Shown: positions 34,801 through 48,244, numbered from the stretch's first letter. The stretch: DNA of 64,000 nucleotides from Motacilla alba alba (GCF_015832195.1 NC_052016.1:30277129-30341128), one strand, 5' to 3'. Translations and numbers: made by a program. The notes: generated by a model from the sequence alone, not told the origin.

Positions 34801-37800
34801 GTGATTTTCAGGTGAAATGCCTGATACAACCTTTCCTTACCCACAGCTGCTGGGTAGTAATGCTGGTTCTGTGACTGGATTCTTCAGCAAGTTCTGGCTG
34901 AGTGGTGCAGGGGTGTGAGGAAGCCATCCTTCTCTGGCAAGTGTGCAGACTGGCTCGTGGGATGCATTCTGAGTCCCATGTGCATTGTAGTTTTGACAAA
35001 CAGTATAAATATTTACAGATTGTGCTTCCTTCTAGCTCTCCAAATAGACTTCTTCATTAGAGAGAGAACTGAATATTATGTGCTTCCCATGCAGTTAGCA
35101 AGATATGAACTGGGATTTAACCATGTGATGGCAGTCCATCAGATTCAGAGGTTTACGGACAGCCATGACATGACCCTCATCTAAAGAACGAGGGATCTGT
35201 GACTGTGTCACATCATGCAGGATTGCAGACTGCACTGATTGGTACCAGAAGAAAGACTTAATTTGCTGCTAAATGTGTGCTTGAGTTTGCAAAGCCAGTA
35301 TTTGGGGAATGAAGGAAATATTCTGGTTTTAGAGACTTTGTGTTTCATCTGGTGTTAATGAAAGGCAATAAATGTTGTATGAGAAAGTACCATATTTAGT
35401 GAATTTCCTCTCAGGGATAGAAAAAATGGCCTCTGAGTTGATTAGAAATTTTGTATATTTATTCTCTTTATTTGTATTCTTATTGCCTAATGGGGAAGAG
35501 AGGTGTGTTACTACAGTTTCAGTACACAAATAGTAGTCAGATGTGGCTCTGCACTGTTCTGTTTGGTCAGGGTTCCCCTTAAGTTGTGATGAGAACAAAT
35601 AAGCAGGAAAAGTTTTGCTTGGGCAAATAACCATCGGTCTTCTGAGCTTCCTGGGCAGCATCCTTACACTACCAACTTCTGGCCTCTGAGAAGAATTAGA
35701 TTTAAACCATCAGCTGATTTCTCTAGCCAACAAATATCACATTAGATTGTACCAGCTTTTGATCACTGTGAACTGGGCCAGATTTAGAATGGCCATGTGG
35801 ACCTGGAATGTTACAGCCATGGTGAGTCCCTCATTGCCACAGATAGGTTAACTCCCTGGTCTCTCCTCATCTTTGCAAGTTCTTTCCCTCAGTTTAATTT
35901 TAGTTTGTGCAGTAATAGTAGTACTTACTAATTTCTGTGCAATTTAGTTTTCATGCCATCTTTGTTTTGTTGCTTCACCTCTGCTGTAGATGGTTTTTTT
36001 TTTTGTCATTATAAAATGATCAAGAAGGTTGGTACTTTAACAGTAAAACAGAAAATAGAAAGGACAAAAAGGACTCCACAGGTACCAGCAAAATTATGGT
36101 CCAAGGGTAATTTTGCTAACAACAGTTTCCAGTTTCATGAGATCATTTCTTAACTGAAAATCATTCCACTGTACCATTTTATACAAAGATTTATTAGGTC
36201 TAGGAAACAAGCTGAGTGACTATTTTCTTGTGTATCTACACAGACCCACACACTTTTATTTCTTCCTTTTTTTAACCTATAATAATGTGAGAAAAGTCCA
36301 AGTGAGAATTATGGCTTGGCAGAACTTTAGGTTATATTGAAAAGATTTGATGTTGTTATGATGTAAAAACTATTCTTTGCTCCTGCGTCAGAAAGGGCTG
36401 TATAGATCATCTTTTACCCAATTTTTCCTCTACATTTCTTCCTTGATGCAAAAATGTGATTGATTGTCATCAGCTAATTACATTTAATTCCAGTGTGCTG
36501 AGAGAATGTAATGGGATGCATAGGGCAAGTGACAATGTTTGGTGGCTGACTAAGCCATTAGCTATTTTTAATGACCAACTTGGCCTGTAGCAGTACCTGA
36601 GGTAGGAGTAATTGCTTTTCCTAACAGCTGAAGGCTAGGGACAGCTTCCCCTGACAAGACTTCACAGAACAAGGCATTTAAAAAATCTATTTGGTTTTGA
36701 GACGCCATATGAGTGCAATACATCTTTTCCAGACAGTGACTTTCCCAGTATAATTAGGCTGAAGCAATATAGGAAGGTGTTTTTACAAATTAAATTGCTG
36801 GGTTGGCTCCCAAAATGTGAGAGTATCAAGATATGGGAGTTCAATATGTAAAAATAAGAATATATCAGAAAGCTACACATTCTCTATCTTTGTTATCAAC
36901 ATATGTAGCTAAGATAGCTTTCTTGGTCACAGCAGAAAGGAAGAAGAAAGGATTTTCTCGATGCTCACTGCCATGTGAGTGACTTAATACAATCTTGGAA
37001 TACCCTACTGACGAAAAATTGGTACAAATACCTTCTCTGTTGGCTACATTTTTGTATCTGAAGTAAAAATGCTGCAAGGTTCAGGAAAGGAGGTAACAGA
37101 TCCAAAGTACCTTACCATTTCTGCATTCTAAGAATCTTGTGTTTACTGTTTTCTTTTTTTTTTTTTTTAATGTTTCTGATGGCAGCATGTGGAGTGTGTG
37201 TTTTTGCATGCCAACACATAGTCTTTAAAAGACTGCTTGACATTGGCGCTGGAGTTGGTTGCCCATCTTTAAAACTAAAACAGCAGTTAAGCTCTTACAG
37301 GTGTATTTTCACTTAAGAACAACACTGGACACTTTTACTGTATAAGGTGTCAGTTTTATTTAATAAAACTACTTTGAGCTGAAAGAAATAGGTAAGTTGT
37401 TCTGTAGGTGATTAGATTAAGAAAGGGATATATGATAAGAAGAAAATGATTCTTCCTGTTGGGAGCTGCATGACCTGCTCTGGCTGTTGTTAACTAAACC
37501 AGACAGCTGTTCTGTCATTGTCAACTGCTGATTGCACTGTCAATCTGCTGATCTGTGAGCTCAGGTTCAGCTGAGAGCCAGTTTTTGTCTTTCAGTACTA
37601 AGGAATGCAAGGAAAATAGTTCTCTTTTTCACCTGTATGGTGGACTTATTTTTAACTAATAGCATTTTGCTTACTTGTTCAAGCCTGTGAAAATTAGGGA
37701 ACCCTGATTTAGTACGTCCAAAAGCCTCATGGGCTGGGAATATGTGATAAAGTGAAGTGGCTGTGTTTACAGGAGTTTACATTGAGTTTACGTATTATTT

Positions 37801-40800
37801 CCTATATACTTTTTACTCTTTCAACCTTTCAAGAAACAAGTATCAATGTTCAATATTACATTTTGGAGATAAATAATCCTTCAAACTGAATATGATGCTA
37901 CCAAATTAGCTAAGCTGAAATATATGTGGGTTGTTTCTAAATGAACTGAGGTCACCCTTTGCAGCCTCAAGAGGAATTGGTCATGGATTGGATTAAGCAC
38001 AAGTAAATAAATGAAAGACAAGAAAAATGTACTTCCTGTGCTAGAAAGTTCATAGCATTCACACATGAATGAATACAGAAGGTAGAGACTCTGGTACAGC
38101 CATACAGCTCTGTTAGCTTTATCAGATCGAGAGCTTGCATTTCCCCAGAGCTTTGCACTGGAACTTAAATTTAACTACAGGAGTTGCAGCCAACTTTCAA
38201 ATCCCCTATGTCCTGCCTTTCCCTAAATCCCAGGCTTCCTGTAAACTAGAATAGAGTGCTGCTCTATTCCACTTTGACTGTTTGGCACATCATTTGTCTT
38301 TGAAAAGTGCAAGAGAGACCATCCATTGAAACAGCTGAAAGATATCATGTCACACAGCTTCTCTAAGAGATCTCCCCAGATAACCCAATGCCTGCCCTTC
38401 CCCTTCTGTCACTCCTTTTCTGGTTTCTGGGAAATAATATACTAGACCAGTTAGATCCAATATCTCATGAAAAACTGGAGCACATTGCAAATTCACATGT
38501 AATGAGATTTCACATAAACTCATCTTCTGTAGAGACAGGGAAATAATTGTATTGCAGGTCAGAGCTTTATCATTGATTAGGAGATATCAGGGGGTTTTAT
38601 CCTAATAAGGATTAGTAACAGTGTACTTTAACTTTGGTCTACATTTGTAATAATTTCTTTATATTTGCTGAAAATGACAAAATAAAAAAAAATAAATAAA
38701 AGGAAGTAAAGCTTTCTTTTTCAGTGGCCAAAACCAAGTGGGTGAGTATGCAAGGGGATGAAACATTCCTTAGGGTAGAGAGAGCAGGACTTCTTTTGCA
38801 GTCATGGCACTAACTCAGTGGGCTTCTGAATAATCCTAATCCTTTCCCCTCACGTACATTCATTTTCAGGAGCCATAGAATCAGCTATTTAATAATACTT
38901 GCTTAATCACATTTGCTGTTATTGTGTGCTGTTAATGACTGTGAAATGCTTTGTGGTCTATAGGCAAATGACACCAGATTGATTGAATACACCTTGCTGC
39001 ATAAAATGCTGGGTATGTTTGAAAAGGGTAGATGAAAAAGGGGTGATTGTGAGCCCTTTGAACTCTGAGTTAAAAGTTTTCACAGATTTCCATGGGCTCT
39101 GGATCAGATAGTGAGTGTGAAGAGAGGGATGGGAGAGAAAATCTTATTCAAGGTCATCTAGTTGTTTTTAACCAAGGAACCAAGCTGATGCACTTGTGAT
39201 TGATTGCCCTTTTTTCCTTTTACGTGGAAAAATAAAGATGAAGGAAACATTAGTGGTATCCCATCAATGTGCATCCAGTTTTGGAATAGAACATGGAAAC
39301 TCTCACCACCATGGCTGTCTGAATGTCTCTGTCTGAAAATGATGATCCACTGATGAACACAGTCATGTGGATAAAAACATTCTATAATGCAGCCCTGCTC
39401 AGCAAATCCTCTTACAAATAGACCCTCCAGCTACTCAAAGTCATATTGCCTGGTTTATTTCAAAGGTCAGTGCCTGGATGAGGAATGTGACATCTTGGGT
39501 CATTCATGTAACCACCTAATCATGTAACAGGTGAGGAGGGAGTCCATGTACAGTGAAAACAAATCCCCCTGCCATTTTCCCCTGCATTGTCAAGCTGATT
39601 ATAATGAAGAAAACATGTAAAGCTGAAGCCAGAGAATCAAGGCTTGGAGCCTACTCAGAGATTCAGACGATTCAGAGAGGAGAGAGGGTGGTTGATTCCA
39701 TGTCTTGTGGCATGGTCCCAGGTCCTGTGGTCTGTGTGTGAATCATTATTTGGTTTCTGTTCAGGTTGCAATGCCCGAGCTTCTTATGTGTAATATAAGA
39801 GAGGCTGTATTGTTCCCAAAGGAAGAGCTGCCTGCCTTCATTGTCTCTACTACAGACTTCTCCTTAGCTAGCAGCCTGTAAGGCACTGACTACAGACTGG
39901 GGAAATGTGCCCTGACTGCACTTAGTCCCTGATAAGTGTGCACATCAGCTGACAGTCAATAGCTTTTCTCCTTCAGTGAACCTGTGTAAAAATAGAGTTC
40001 ATCCATCTAGTTCCAATCATCAAAAAAGAACATTTATAGTTGTTCAAGACTAACAATTCACTGAGTTTGTGCATACCATAAATTCTGGCAGATGTCTTAT
40101 ATCTTTCACAGGTTTCATTCCATTTATGGACAGCATACTGTTGTATCTAGTACAGTCAACCTGATCTTTTTTAAAAAATATATTTCTCCAGGTTTACTGG
40201 GGCTTTACTATAGTTATCATTAATAAGAATATTGAATAACTAGTTGCACTTTCTTGGGGGAAATATGTATGCATGGCAATAGACATTGCTTGAGTCCAGA
40301 TGAGTGTGTTTTAGCAAAGTTTCATAAGCTGTTTCTTTTTTTTTAATGTACGTTTTCTCTGACAAGCACATAGTTAAAGGTGGAGTTGTGCATATTTCAT
40401 GTTACCTAATAAATATTTTATCAGCCTTATTAACCCAGTTAGAGGGAAAGAATAGAAAATTAATAGTTTATGTTAAGATGATGTTGGAAGGCATATAACT
40501 CTTACAACTAATATATTTGCCACATTTCTCAGTTGGCAACCAAATTGTTTTGTATCTGCACAGCACTTCACTACTATGCTGGGCCATTTCCCTCTGTGCA
40601 CATAATGTTTATCATTACTGTGTTCATTAAATTAACATCCTTTGACAGATTTTCTTCTTGCTTGGGTTCTCCCTGTGTAATGAGTACCTCATTTATAGTC
40701 CACCTGGGTGTTACTTATCTCTTAGAAGAGGACAGACAAAGTGAAAGAAGCAAGGGTGCTCTGATGCTGAAGTCACAGGAGGTCTTGCTCTCTATGAGTG

Positions 40801-43348
40801 TCTGCGAGTGCATCATCCCACTGCCTCTTCAAGTCAAGCAGGAACTCACGCTCCATGCATGTGTCACAATCACGGCAACTCCCTTAAATTATCAGCTTAG
40901 TATTCTGTCCTCATGTGGACACAGATCTAAAGCCTACTGGATTCCTTGAGAGTTGGTTTGTCAAACTGGAATAGCCTTTATTATCCAGGAAGGAGTCAGG
41001 AGAAGACCATGTCAGAAGCATGTAGATATGCAGGAGGAGTGTCTCCCAGCTAGCCACAAGCAGGGAGTACACACAAGGACCGAGGCGGAGGGAGAGACAA
41101 AAGTATTTTTGACATCCTTAGAAGATCCAAGGGTAGATGTTCTTTATGCAACAATAACTGAAAGTGTCCATGGAAGTAGAGAAATCTCAGGAGATGTACT
41201 CCACTGAGAATCACTGGCAAACAAAGAATTGTGAAGGTTTTCTCTTGTTTGGTCCTGTTTGAAACAGCCCATGTACAGGCCTTCAGCACTCAAGCAATCA
41301 AAACATCTAAGCTGTTTGCAGAAGCTATCCATACATTTTACTGCCAGGCAACTGAGATTCTGGTTTTTTGCTTCCTTTAGTCCGTGCCTAACCCACCTTT
41401 ACTGGAAACAGAGTGATGAGAGAGTGGAAACAATTTAACAGGATTCAAAAAGAAGGGAATGATGCTATACTAAACCTGACTCATGATAAATACATTAAAC
41501 CCCATGGAAAGCTTTAGTTATGGTTTTAGGACCTTAGATTTGGTATTGAAAAATATGCCAAGAACAGCTCAAAAATGAGGCAATTTCTGCCTTACTGAGC
41601 ATTTTCCATTGATAACTCCTGTGCAAGGTCTGCCAATATCTGATATTCTTAGCCTACTGTATGAATGCTGTCTAGAGCACTCCCCTCTGTCCTGTGCTTT
41701 TCATTCGCTCATTTCTGGACACAGTCCAGTGTCCTTGATGTCCCTCCATTGATTTAAACTTGCTCTGGATTAAGCCCAGCAGTTGCCTAAGCAAATTAAT
41801 TTCATGGTTGTTTGTGGTTATATTTTGGAGGTTATAAGGGTACTGACTGTTACAAATTTATTTATAGTTTAGCCTTTTAAAAATGCAGTGCCTTTACCAT
41901 GTTCTCATGCTTTTATTATTATAATTACTGAGTTACCCTTTTAACAATTAAACCACTCTGTGATTTAAAAGTGGAAAAATCTCCTTAGAAAAAACATAGC
42001 AGCCTCCTCCATAGCAGATTTGATGATTTAATGAGAAATCATTAGCTATGGAGCACTATGACTTGGCTTGTGAGCATTTAGCCTAATCCACTAGCCAGTG
42101 CCAGTCTCAACACGTGGGTCCTAGGTCACAATACTCCCCACTCAGAAGTTTCTCTAAGCTCTGTGAGAAGCTTTGCTAACTAGAACAGTGACTATGCCCA
42201 TATGTCACTAGCTATCTATGGAGGCAAGTATTGAGAACAGGGAGCTAAAAAGGGTTCACATTTTCTTGGCTACCATATCAAGCAGCTTTACGTCAACATC
42301 TTCAAGTTACATCTAGCCTTGACCTTCAGCATCTGACTTGGGACTTTCCAGACTGATGTTCTTTAAATGAACAGTATCAAGAGTTTAGAGCCCAGAGTCT
42401 GGTCTTTTTTTGTTTGGGCCACTATAGAAAATGCACATACGATTGCACTGTGTGTTAAAAGAACCACAAAGTCCAAGTGCCCAGTTAAGTGCCTTGGCAC
42501 ATCCCTTCAAACTCTATCAAGCAGCTCTTTCATTTAGACATACCTGATTTCTGTATGTGTATGAACTTTCCATGAAAATCCAGACTAATTTCTGCTGCTG
42601 GATGCAAACTCACATGTTCAGTTGCTGTTGGCTCCAACCTTAAAACTTAACAAGGTTCTCAGGCATCTTCACCTGCAGGACTTGGTTTTACAGATGTCCC
42701 CAGGTCTAGTTGTCTGGTCAGGCTGTGTACCAGACAGCAGTGGTTAGGATTAAGAACCAGTTTCCAGCCTTCCACAGCCTGATTAACTAAAAATTTGCCT
42801 TCCACTTTTCCACCTCCAGTCTCCATTGTTCATTTTGCTGAAGCCCACATCCTCCACATGAAAAACTTGATCTTTGCCAAAGCAAATTGCTTTTTACTGT
42901 TGAAAATGTGAATTGTCAAGCTGCTTTCTCTGTCTTTGGGGTCTTAGTGCTGTTGTTAATGTGGTCACAGGTGATATGTCTGGCAGCTCCCTAGATCAGA
43001 GTCTATAAAGCATTTTAATCCAAGTCACACTTTGATCCTTCAAGAACATTTTCCCTCCCTGCAGTAGTGGATGGGTGCAGTGGTAGCTAGGGAAGGTGTT
43101 CTTTCTACAGCGTGTGTTGCTTGCAGTACTTTAGCAGTTGGTATTCCATGGATGCAAAGTGCAGCCCTAGGAACTTTGGGACAGCAGAGTAGTTCCACCC
43201 CTCTGTCCTGAAAGATCCTAGCCATTCTAGAAAATTTGTATCTGGAATGACTGAAAAAGATGGTGCTTGCCTCTTGTATTACTCTAAATAGTTTATTTAG
43301 TTGTTGTTTTTGCACTGATCACATGATCTTTCCCCCCAAAAGCCCCAG
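31814..43348. other. Long unique stretch, no gene or recognised repeat
   Basis: 11.5 kb, the largest block with no recognised transposon. Composition varies: AT-rich 35900-38200 and 40000-42100, with somewhat more GC at 33050-33900. A 15-base T run is at 37154-37168. A few CpGs cluster at 34290-34350 (cttcgtgctgcgg, ctcgaccgcc, cacggc). Frames reach 138 codons (40533-40949 plus) and 129 codons (33740-34129 plus), none with family resemblance or convincing splice context. The lack of young repeats would fit conserved non-coding DNA or an intron, but sequence alone does not show it. Confidence 0.4.
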
Positions 43349-43445
43349 TGGTAATGGTTCGTCCTAGGTTTACTCCTCCCCTCGCCCCTTCCTCACTTGT
43401 ATCCCATTGGCTGTGGCCCTCTTCCTCCACCCCCCATTCCCCCGG

Positions 43446-43454
43446 CTTTAAAAG
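43446..43454 (+). promoter_or_regulatory. TATA-like box of the LTR
   Basis: ctttaaaag, about 36 bases downstream of the CCAAT box (attgg on this strand) and about 90 bases before the poly(A) signal. It could drive cryptic transcription to the right. Confidence 0.5.
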
Positions 43455-43537
43455 TCTCCTGCCATCAGGCAGTCAGTCTCTTTTTGCCCTGGGATGCCGC
43501 TCTCTTCCCCATCACGCACCCCCTGGAGTAATTCCAC

Positions 43538-43543
43538 AATAAA
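43538..43543 (+). terminator. Poly(A) signal of the LTR
   Basis: aataaa followed by a T-rich segment, in the R-region position. Confidence 0.6.
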
Positions 43544-43897
43544 GCTGTGGAATTTTTAGCCCAGAGGAGAAGAGTGCCTCACATCTTTTACTTTTGTTCT
43601 TGTAAAGGCTGCGAGGGACCAAGGCTCCAGAGCTAGCTGGATTGGACCCGAACGGCTCTGGGTGAGACTCAGCCATTTACACTTGTCTAGACCACCAGTG
43701 CAGCTTATCTCTTCAGCACATGTCCAGAAGACTGTAGATAGCCAAGTCCTTTTTCCACCTGGCTCATTGACACCATCTGCATGTGGTATCTGATCTGGCA
43801 ACAAAAGTAATGGTGGGTGTGCTGGCCACATGAGTTGTAATGTGCTTTGACTCCCAGAAGACAAATCCATCTTTGATAGGTAAAAATTGGTCACCAC

Positions 43898-44778
43898 AAC
43901 AGGGAACTTAGTGCTGTTTGGTGCATTGTGGTGGCTGTGCTAATTGGAAAAGTGCCATGCTGCTGAGTTGGCTCTGGAGGGACCCGTGCAGAGTCCTGAG
44001 GAGCCAGGCAGGATGCCCTTGGTATCAGCACTCTGGGCAAGCACAAAATCCCGAATGTGGAGCCAGCATACTCACTGAGATTCCTCTGATCTGTCATAGA
44101 GGTCTCCCAGCTTTCTCCTTGTCATAATGTCTTAGAGCCTCACTGTTGTCATTACATTTATTTGTGCATGATGCCAGTGATGATTTCTATCCCTAACTAA
44201 TGGAAAGAGAGATGAGATTCAGAGAGACACAGGACATGTTTCACATGTCCAAATTACACGTGAAACAAAGCACAGTCTTAGTGTTGACTGAGCTATCCTG
44301 AAATCAGGCAAGCTGTGTTAGCTGAAGTATGTGCTTGGATTAATTAGCAGCCTGGGCACAATGAAAGTATTGCTTTGAAAATGTGTGTTAGCATCTCTGT
44401 GTATGGCTTTTAAGAATATCATCCTGCTTAAAGTTCCTAGAATTGACCTTCAGTCCTATTCTGCAGTGTGTCATGAGAGCATAAGTGACGTAAGTGACCC
44501 TCCTCTCCTCACATGAAAGGTGGATGGACAATCAGGAACTGCTCGAGTTTCTGGGTAGCATTTAACTACTGGGCATTCTTTCCATAAAGACTATTCATAG
44601 GGGTACTGTTTATGGTGACTTGTAAGAGGATTTTTCATGGGGCTAATTACATCCCAGTCCTGCTGTGGATGCTTATTCCCCCAGATTCCCTTATTTTGTG
44701 AAGATTTCTTTCTTACACCCACTCTTTCCCCTCTTTCTTTTTGCTGTGAAACATTCTCTGGCATGACTCAGACACTTC
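43898..44778. other. Unique sequence, no gene seen
   Basis: No retroviral internal region is recognised downstream of the LTR and no repeat is recognised. Confidence 0.45.
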
Positions 44779-44795
44779 TTTTTTTTTTTTTTTTT
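44779..44795. repeat. Poly(T) tract, 17 bases
   Basis: Uninterrupted T run. On the minus strand it produces a chance Lys-rich frame. Confidence 0.9.
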
Positions 44796-46479
44796 GCCTT
44801 GCACAGCATCCAAGATGCAAATTGCAGCTTGAACAGCTTGTTGGAGCATGATGCTCTAAACAGAATAATGGATTTGTTCCCTCAGTTGAAGGAGTAAGCA
44901 AGAATCAGTTAAAGGCCTCTGCCTAGGTGAAGCCTGGTAGAGGACATGGATGTTTCTGCACTATACTTTTAGCCCAACAGCTCCCTAAGGAAAAGGTGGT
45001 TGTAATTATTTTCTGGAATTATCTTCAGATTTTTTATCCTGTGCCCACACATGCACTCTTTAGTTTTTGAGATTTCAGACAATTAACTGCTTCTCTAGCA
45101 AAGCCTCATGATGAATATTCCCTCTTGATTTGTTTTTAATTGGAGTGTTCCTACATCATCCGTATGCTCATACATAATTTAAAGAAAACATCAGCTCTCT
45201 TCCTACTGTCAGGTTGGCTGCACATGGGTTTAGAGTACATACCTCATCTGCTCTTCTCCCTGTGAGGGCCTATTCTATTTCAGACTGGCGCTGGCTTTCA
45301 AATCTAAGCCTGAGTGGGGGACCATGGCCGTTGCACTAAGCTGATGACTATAATGAGGCAGTTGTCACCTTCTTATCCTCTCCCCTCCTCTATCAATCTC
45401 AATTTCTAACAGTTTTTTCACTGTCTATGCAGAAATCAAGAAAGTACAGTATCACGTGAGGGGTGAGGAGTGAAGAACACTGGAGGTTTTTCTGCATTGT
45501 ACCATGCATGGTGCACCATAGAGCAACACCTATCAACACGCAAGCAAATGCTGAGCAAGCTAGCTGGGATACAGAAATGTACCTGGTCATGGAAAAATGG
45601 GCTAATTTCTTCTCCTCTAGAAGACTGTCAAACAGCATTAGGTTTTCTATCAGGAAGATCTAGGTCTCAGCAGAAAGGGAGACCCAATAGTAGAAAATAG
45701 TCTGTTTTCTGATGACAGCTTTTTCTGAAGCACTAGGTGGTTTTTGTAATTTTTAATTAAGTTAACAGGCAAATCATGATCAAATCCTTGGTGTTATGCT
45801 CTGGCCAACTGGAATTAGACTACTCTCATAAGTTCATTTTGAGATGCTCCAGTGTGTTAGCACCATACTGCAGTCTGCTCTTTGTTACGGCTAGGACCCT
45901 TGTTGACAAAAGGAGACAAAGGAAAATTCCAGCATGGGAATTCAGATATGTCTTGCATAGCTCATCATTTTTACCCAGGGTGTTTGGCTCTGTGGGCACA
46001 TTTATATTTTGATTTTTACTTCTGCTCATCCCACACTACTTTATTACCCTCTTTATTTATTTGGTATGGTCTTCCAAGAAAAAGACTGAAGAGTGAATCA
46101 AATTTTTAATACAACAAGCAGGAGAATAATACACATCAGTCTGTTGCTCTTTCTTTCTTTTTGCTTGATCAAAAGGCTTAATTCATTAATACATTCATGC
46201 TGTAAACTTTCAGCTCACAAACGTATAACAGCAGCTCATTATCTTTTCAGGTATTCATACAGCACATTATGGAAATAGGTTATTAACTTTATTGAATATG
46301 TAGATAGAATTTGGATGTTGTGGTACAAGTGAATATATCTGACTTTGTATAATTGTTTAAATCTAACTCAAGTAATGAGATCAACGGGCACAACAAACGG
46401 AGAACAAGTGCACACATATACTGTTTAAGTAGGCTGATATCCTTCTATGAAAAGCTCACCTGCATGGTGGGTGAAGGGA
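44796..46479. other. Unique sequence, no gene seen
   Basis: Frames at 45470-45700 and 45826-46029 look mildly protein-like in composition, but they overlap on opposite strands or in other frames and match no family. Confidence 0.4.
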
Positions 46480-46915
46480 AGGTGTTAGGTGTATTTTTCT
46501 GGATTTTAATAGGGCTTTTGGCTCTACCCTCCACAATATCCTTTTGGGCAAGTTGCCCATTTGTGGGATGAATGGATTCATGGTGTGCTGGGTGGTGAAC
46601 TGGCTGAAAAGAAAGAGCTCAGGGGGTTGTAGTGAATGGGGTTAGACCTGGCTGGAGACCAGGCACCAGCAGTGTACCTCAGGGTTCAGTCCTAGGGTCA
46701 TTGCTGTTCAATATATTTATCAATGGTCTGGATGCAGGAGTTAAATATACAATTAGCAAATTTTCCAACAATACCAAACTGGGAGGTGCTGTTCACTCTC
46801 TTCAGGGACAAGAGACTTGCACAGGGATCTAAACAGACTGAAGCATTGGACTGTGATTAATTGGATGAAATTTAGTAAGTTGAAATGCTGGATTCTGCAT
46901 GCTGGGATGGAGGGA
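46480..46915 (+). mobile_element. CR1 LINE internal fragment, reverse transcriptase domain (plus strand)
   Basis: Matches the middle of CR1 ORF2. Landmarks are ttttctggattttaatagg, ccacaatatccttttgg, gaactggctgaaaagaaagag, ggttgtagtgaatgggg, the coding block for the RT motif VPQGSVLGxLLFNIFI (open frame 46632-46832), ggtctggatgcaggagtt, and taccaaactgggaggtgctg. The catalytic Phe-Ala-Asp-Asp motif has become Phe-Ser-Asn-Asn, so both metal-binding aspartates are gone. Further on, the block ggatgaaatttagtaagttg is still recognisable. The copy lacks the C-terminus and 3' UTR as well as the 5' part. It is therefore an internal remnant, not a simple 5'-truncated insertion. Confidence 0.93.
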
Positions 46916-48196
46916 TGAGTATAAATTAGGAAATTTCACTGTTGATGCTAATGCTTTTACATTAATAATATTTAGTCTTTTTAGTTGTTACTGTGGTGTG
47001 AGGGGAAAGCGGGTGAAATGACATCTTGGGGGGGCTTGACAGGAGCCTGGTCAAACTCATTCTGTTCGGTTTGGGCAGAGCACAGAGGCTGATGGAATGG
47101 TGGCAGTGACATATCTAGGCCCTGAGCAAGCAGTGTGGCCACGTGCTCAGGGGAGGTGCTCCCCTATTTCTGAGGAACTCTGTCCATTTGTATCAGACAG
47201 GGCTCCAGGGGGCTGCTTCGGTTTAACAGAGAAAAGTAATGACCTGAACCCGTGATATGCATTTCTTGCTGGTGATCCTGAGACTGTGCTGTATGTGTAT
47301 GAAGTAAGTGCAAAGCACCAAAGCACTCTCAGTCACCATTTAAAATTAATGTCATGGAGATCTACATATTTACTGTGCCTGCCAAACAGCACTTAATTAC
47401 TCAGAGCCCTTTTCCTCTTGTCTGCTTTGTTAAATAATGCAGAAAGTAACTGCAAATGATGGCTCAGGTTATTGGGCTGTGAGTGCAATGTTTGCTGTGC
47501 TGCAGTGTTAAGTGCAGAGTCTGTGATGTGTGTGCTGTAGTTGCCATCTACAGCAAAGGCAAATGTCAGAGGCACCTGGAAAGCAGGTAATGTTGAACCA
47601 GCCAAAAAGCAAACTGCAGGTTTTGATAAAGGTTCAGGTTTAACATTTCTAAGCAGTATGGAAGGATGTTTACTTCACTCTTGTCTCATCTAATTCTCTT
47701 TCTGAATTGTAATTAAATATATTGGAGTAGGTGACTTTTCCTAAACCAGAGTGGCACATTCAGCAAATCAAATCCTTGGGGAAAAAATTCTTCTTGATGA
47801 TGCTACAGTTCAGTGTAACAACTGCAAGTCTGTTACAATTCAATGACTATTTCATTGCTGATTTTGAATTACTTTTAAGGTCATAAGTCAGTTTCTAGAA
47901 GAGAAGTGGCAGCAGCTAGAGTTACTTATGCCCTTCATTGCTTGCCTCAGCAATACAGCTGTTGTTGAATAAGCCACAGACACTCAGCAGTTCTCCTAGA
48001 CCCCAAGGAGGTCCCCTGGGACCCAGGGGAAGGCAGAATTACAAGACAGCATAGCACTTTGTTATATAGATAAGAGTTTCTTCAAGGCTACCTCAAATTC
48101 TCCATCAGTGTCAAATTCACTTGAATAAGTAAAATAAAGATAAATAAAGAAGGAATTGTTATTCTGTCTTACTTTCCATGTAAGATCATGTCTGAA
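46916..48196. other. Unique sequence, no gene seen
   Basis: A GC-richer patch at 47000-47240 contains a 7-base G run. It is not recognised as a repeat. Confidence 0.4.
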
Positions 48197-48197
48197 T

Positions 48198-48244
<47 letters not shown>

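Larger units (their letters stand above)
43349..43897 (+). mobile_element. Endogenous retrovirus LTR (plus strand), 3' end uncertain
   Basis: Control signals are in correct LTR order. A CCAAT box sits on the minus strand (attgg, 43406-43410). A TATA-like ctttaaaag (43446-43454) follows. About 90 bases further on is aataaa (43538-43543), followed by tgtggaattttt. The U3 is C-rich and opens tggtaatggttcgtcctagg. The U5 may end at ...cctcaca (43583), or it may run to ...accacaaca (43897), where the DNA still reads like U5, with segments such as ggattggacccgaacgg. No gag-like frame follows. It is probably a solo LTR of an ERV1- or ERVK-like family, but the family is not certain. Confidence 0.65.

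Noticed and set aside
40533..40949. 138-codon open frame on the plus strand with hydrophobic start
   Set aside because: No domain, no conserved pattern, no splice evidence. This length is expected by chance in 64 kb across six frames.
46632..46832. Reverse-transcriptase-like open frame considered as a gene
   Set aside because: It belongs to a truncated CR1 LINE whose active site is destroyed. It is annotated only as part of the transposon.
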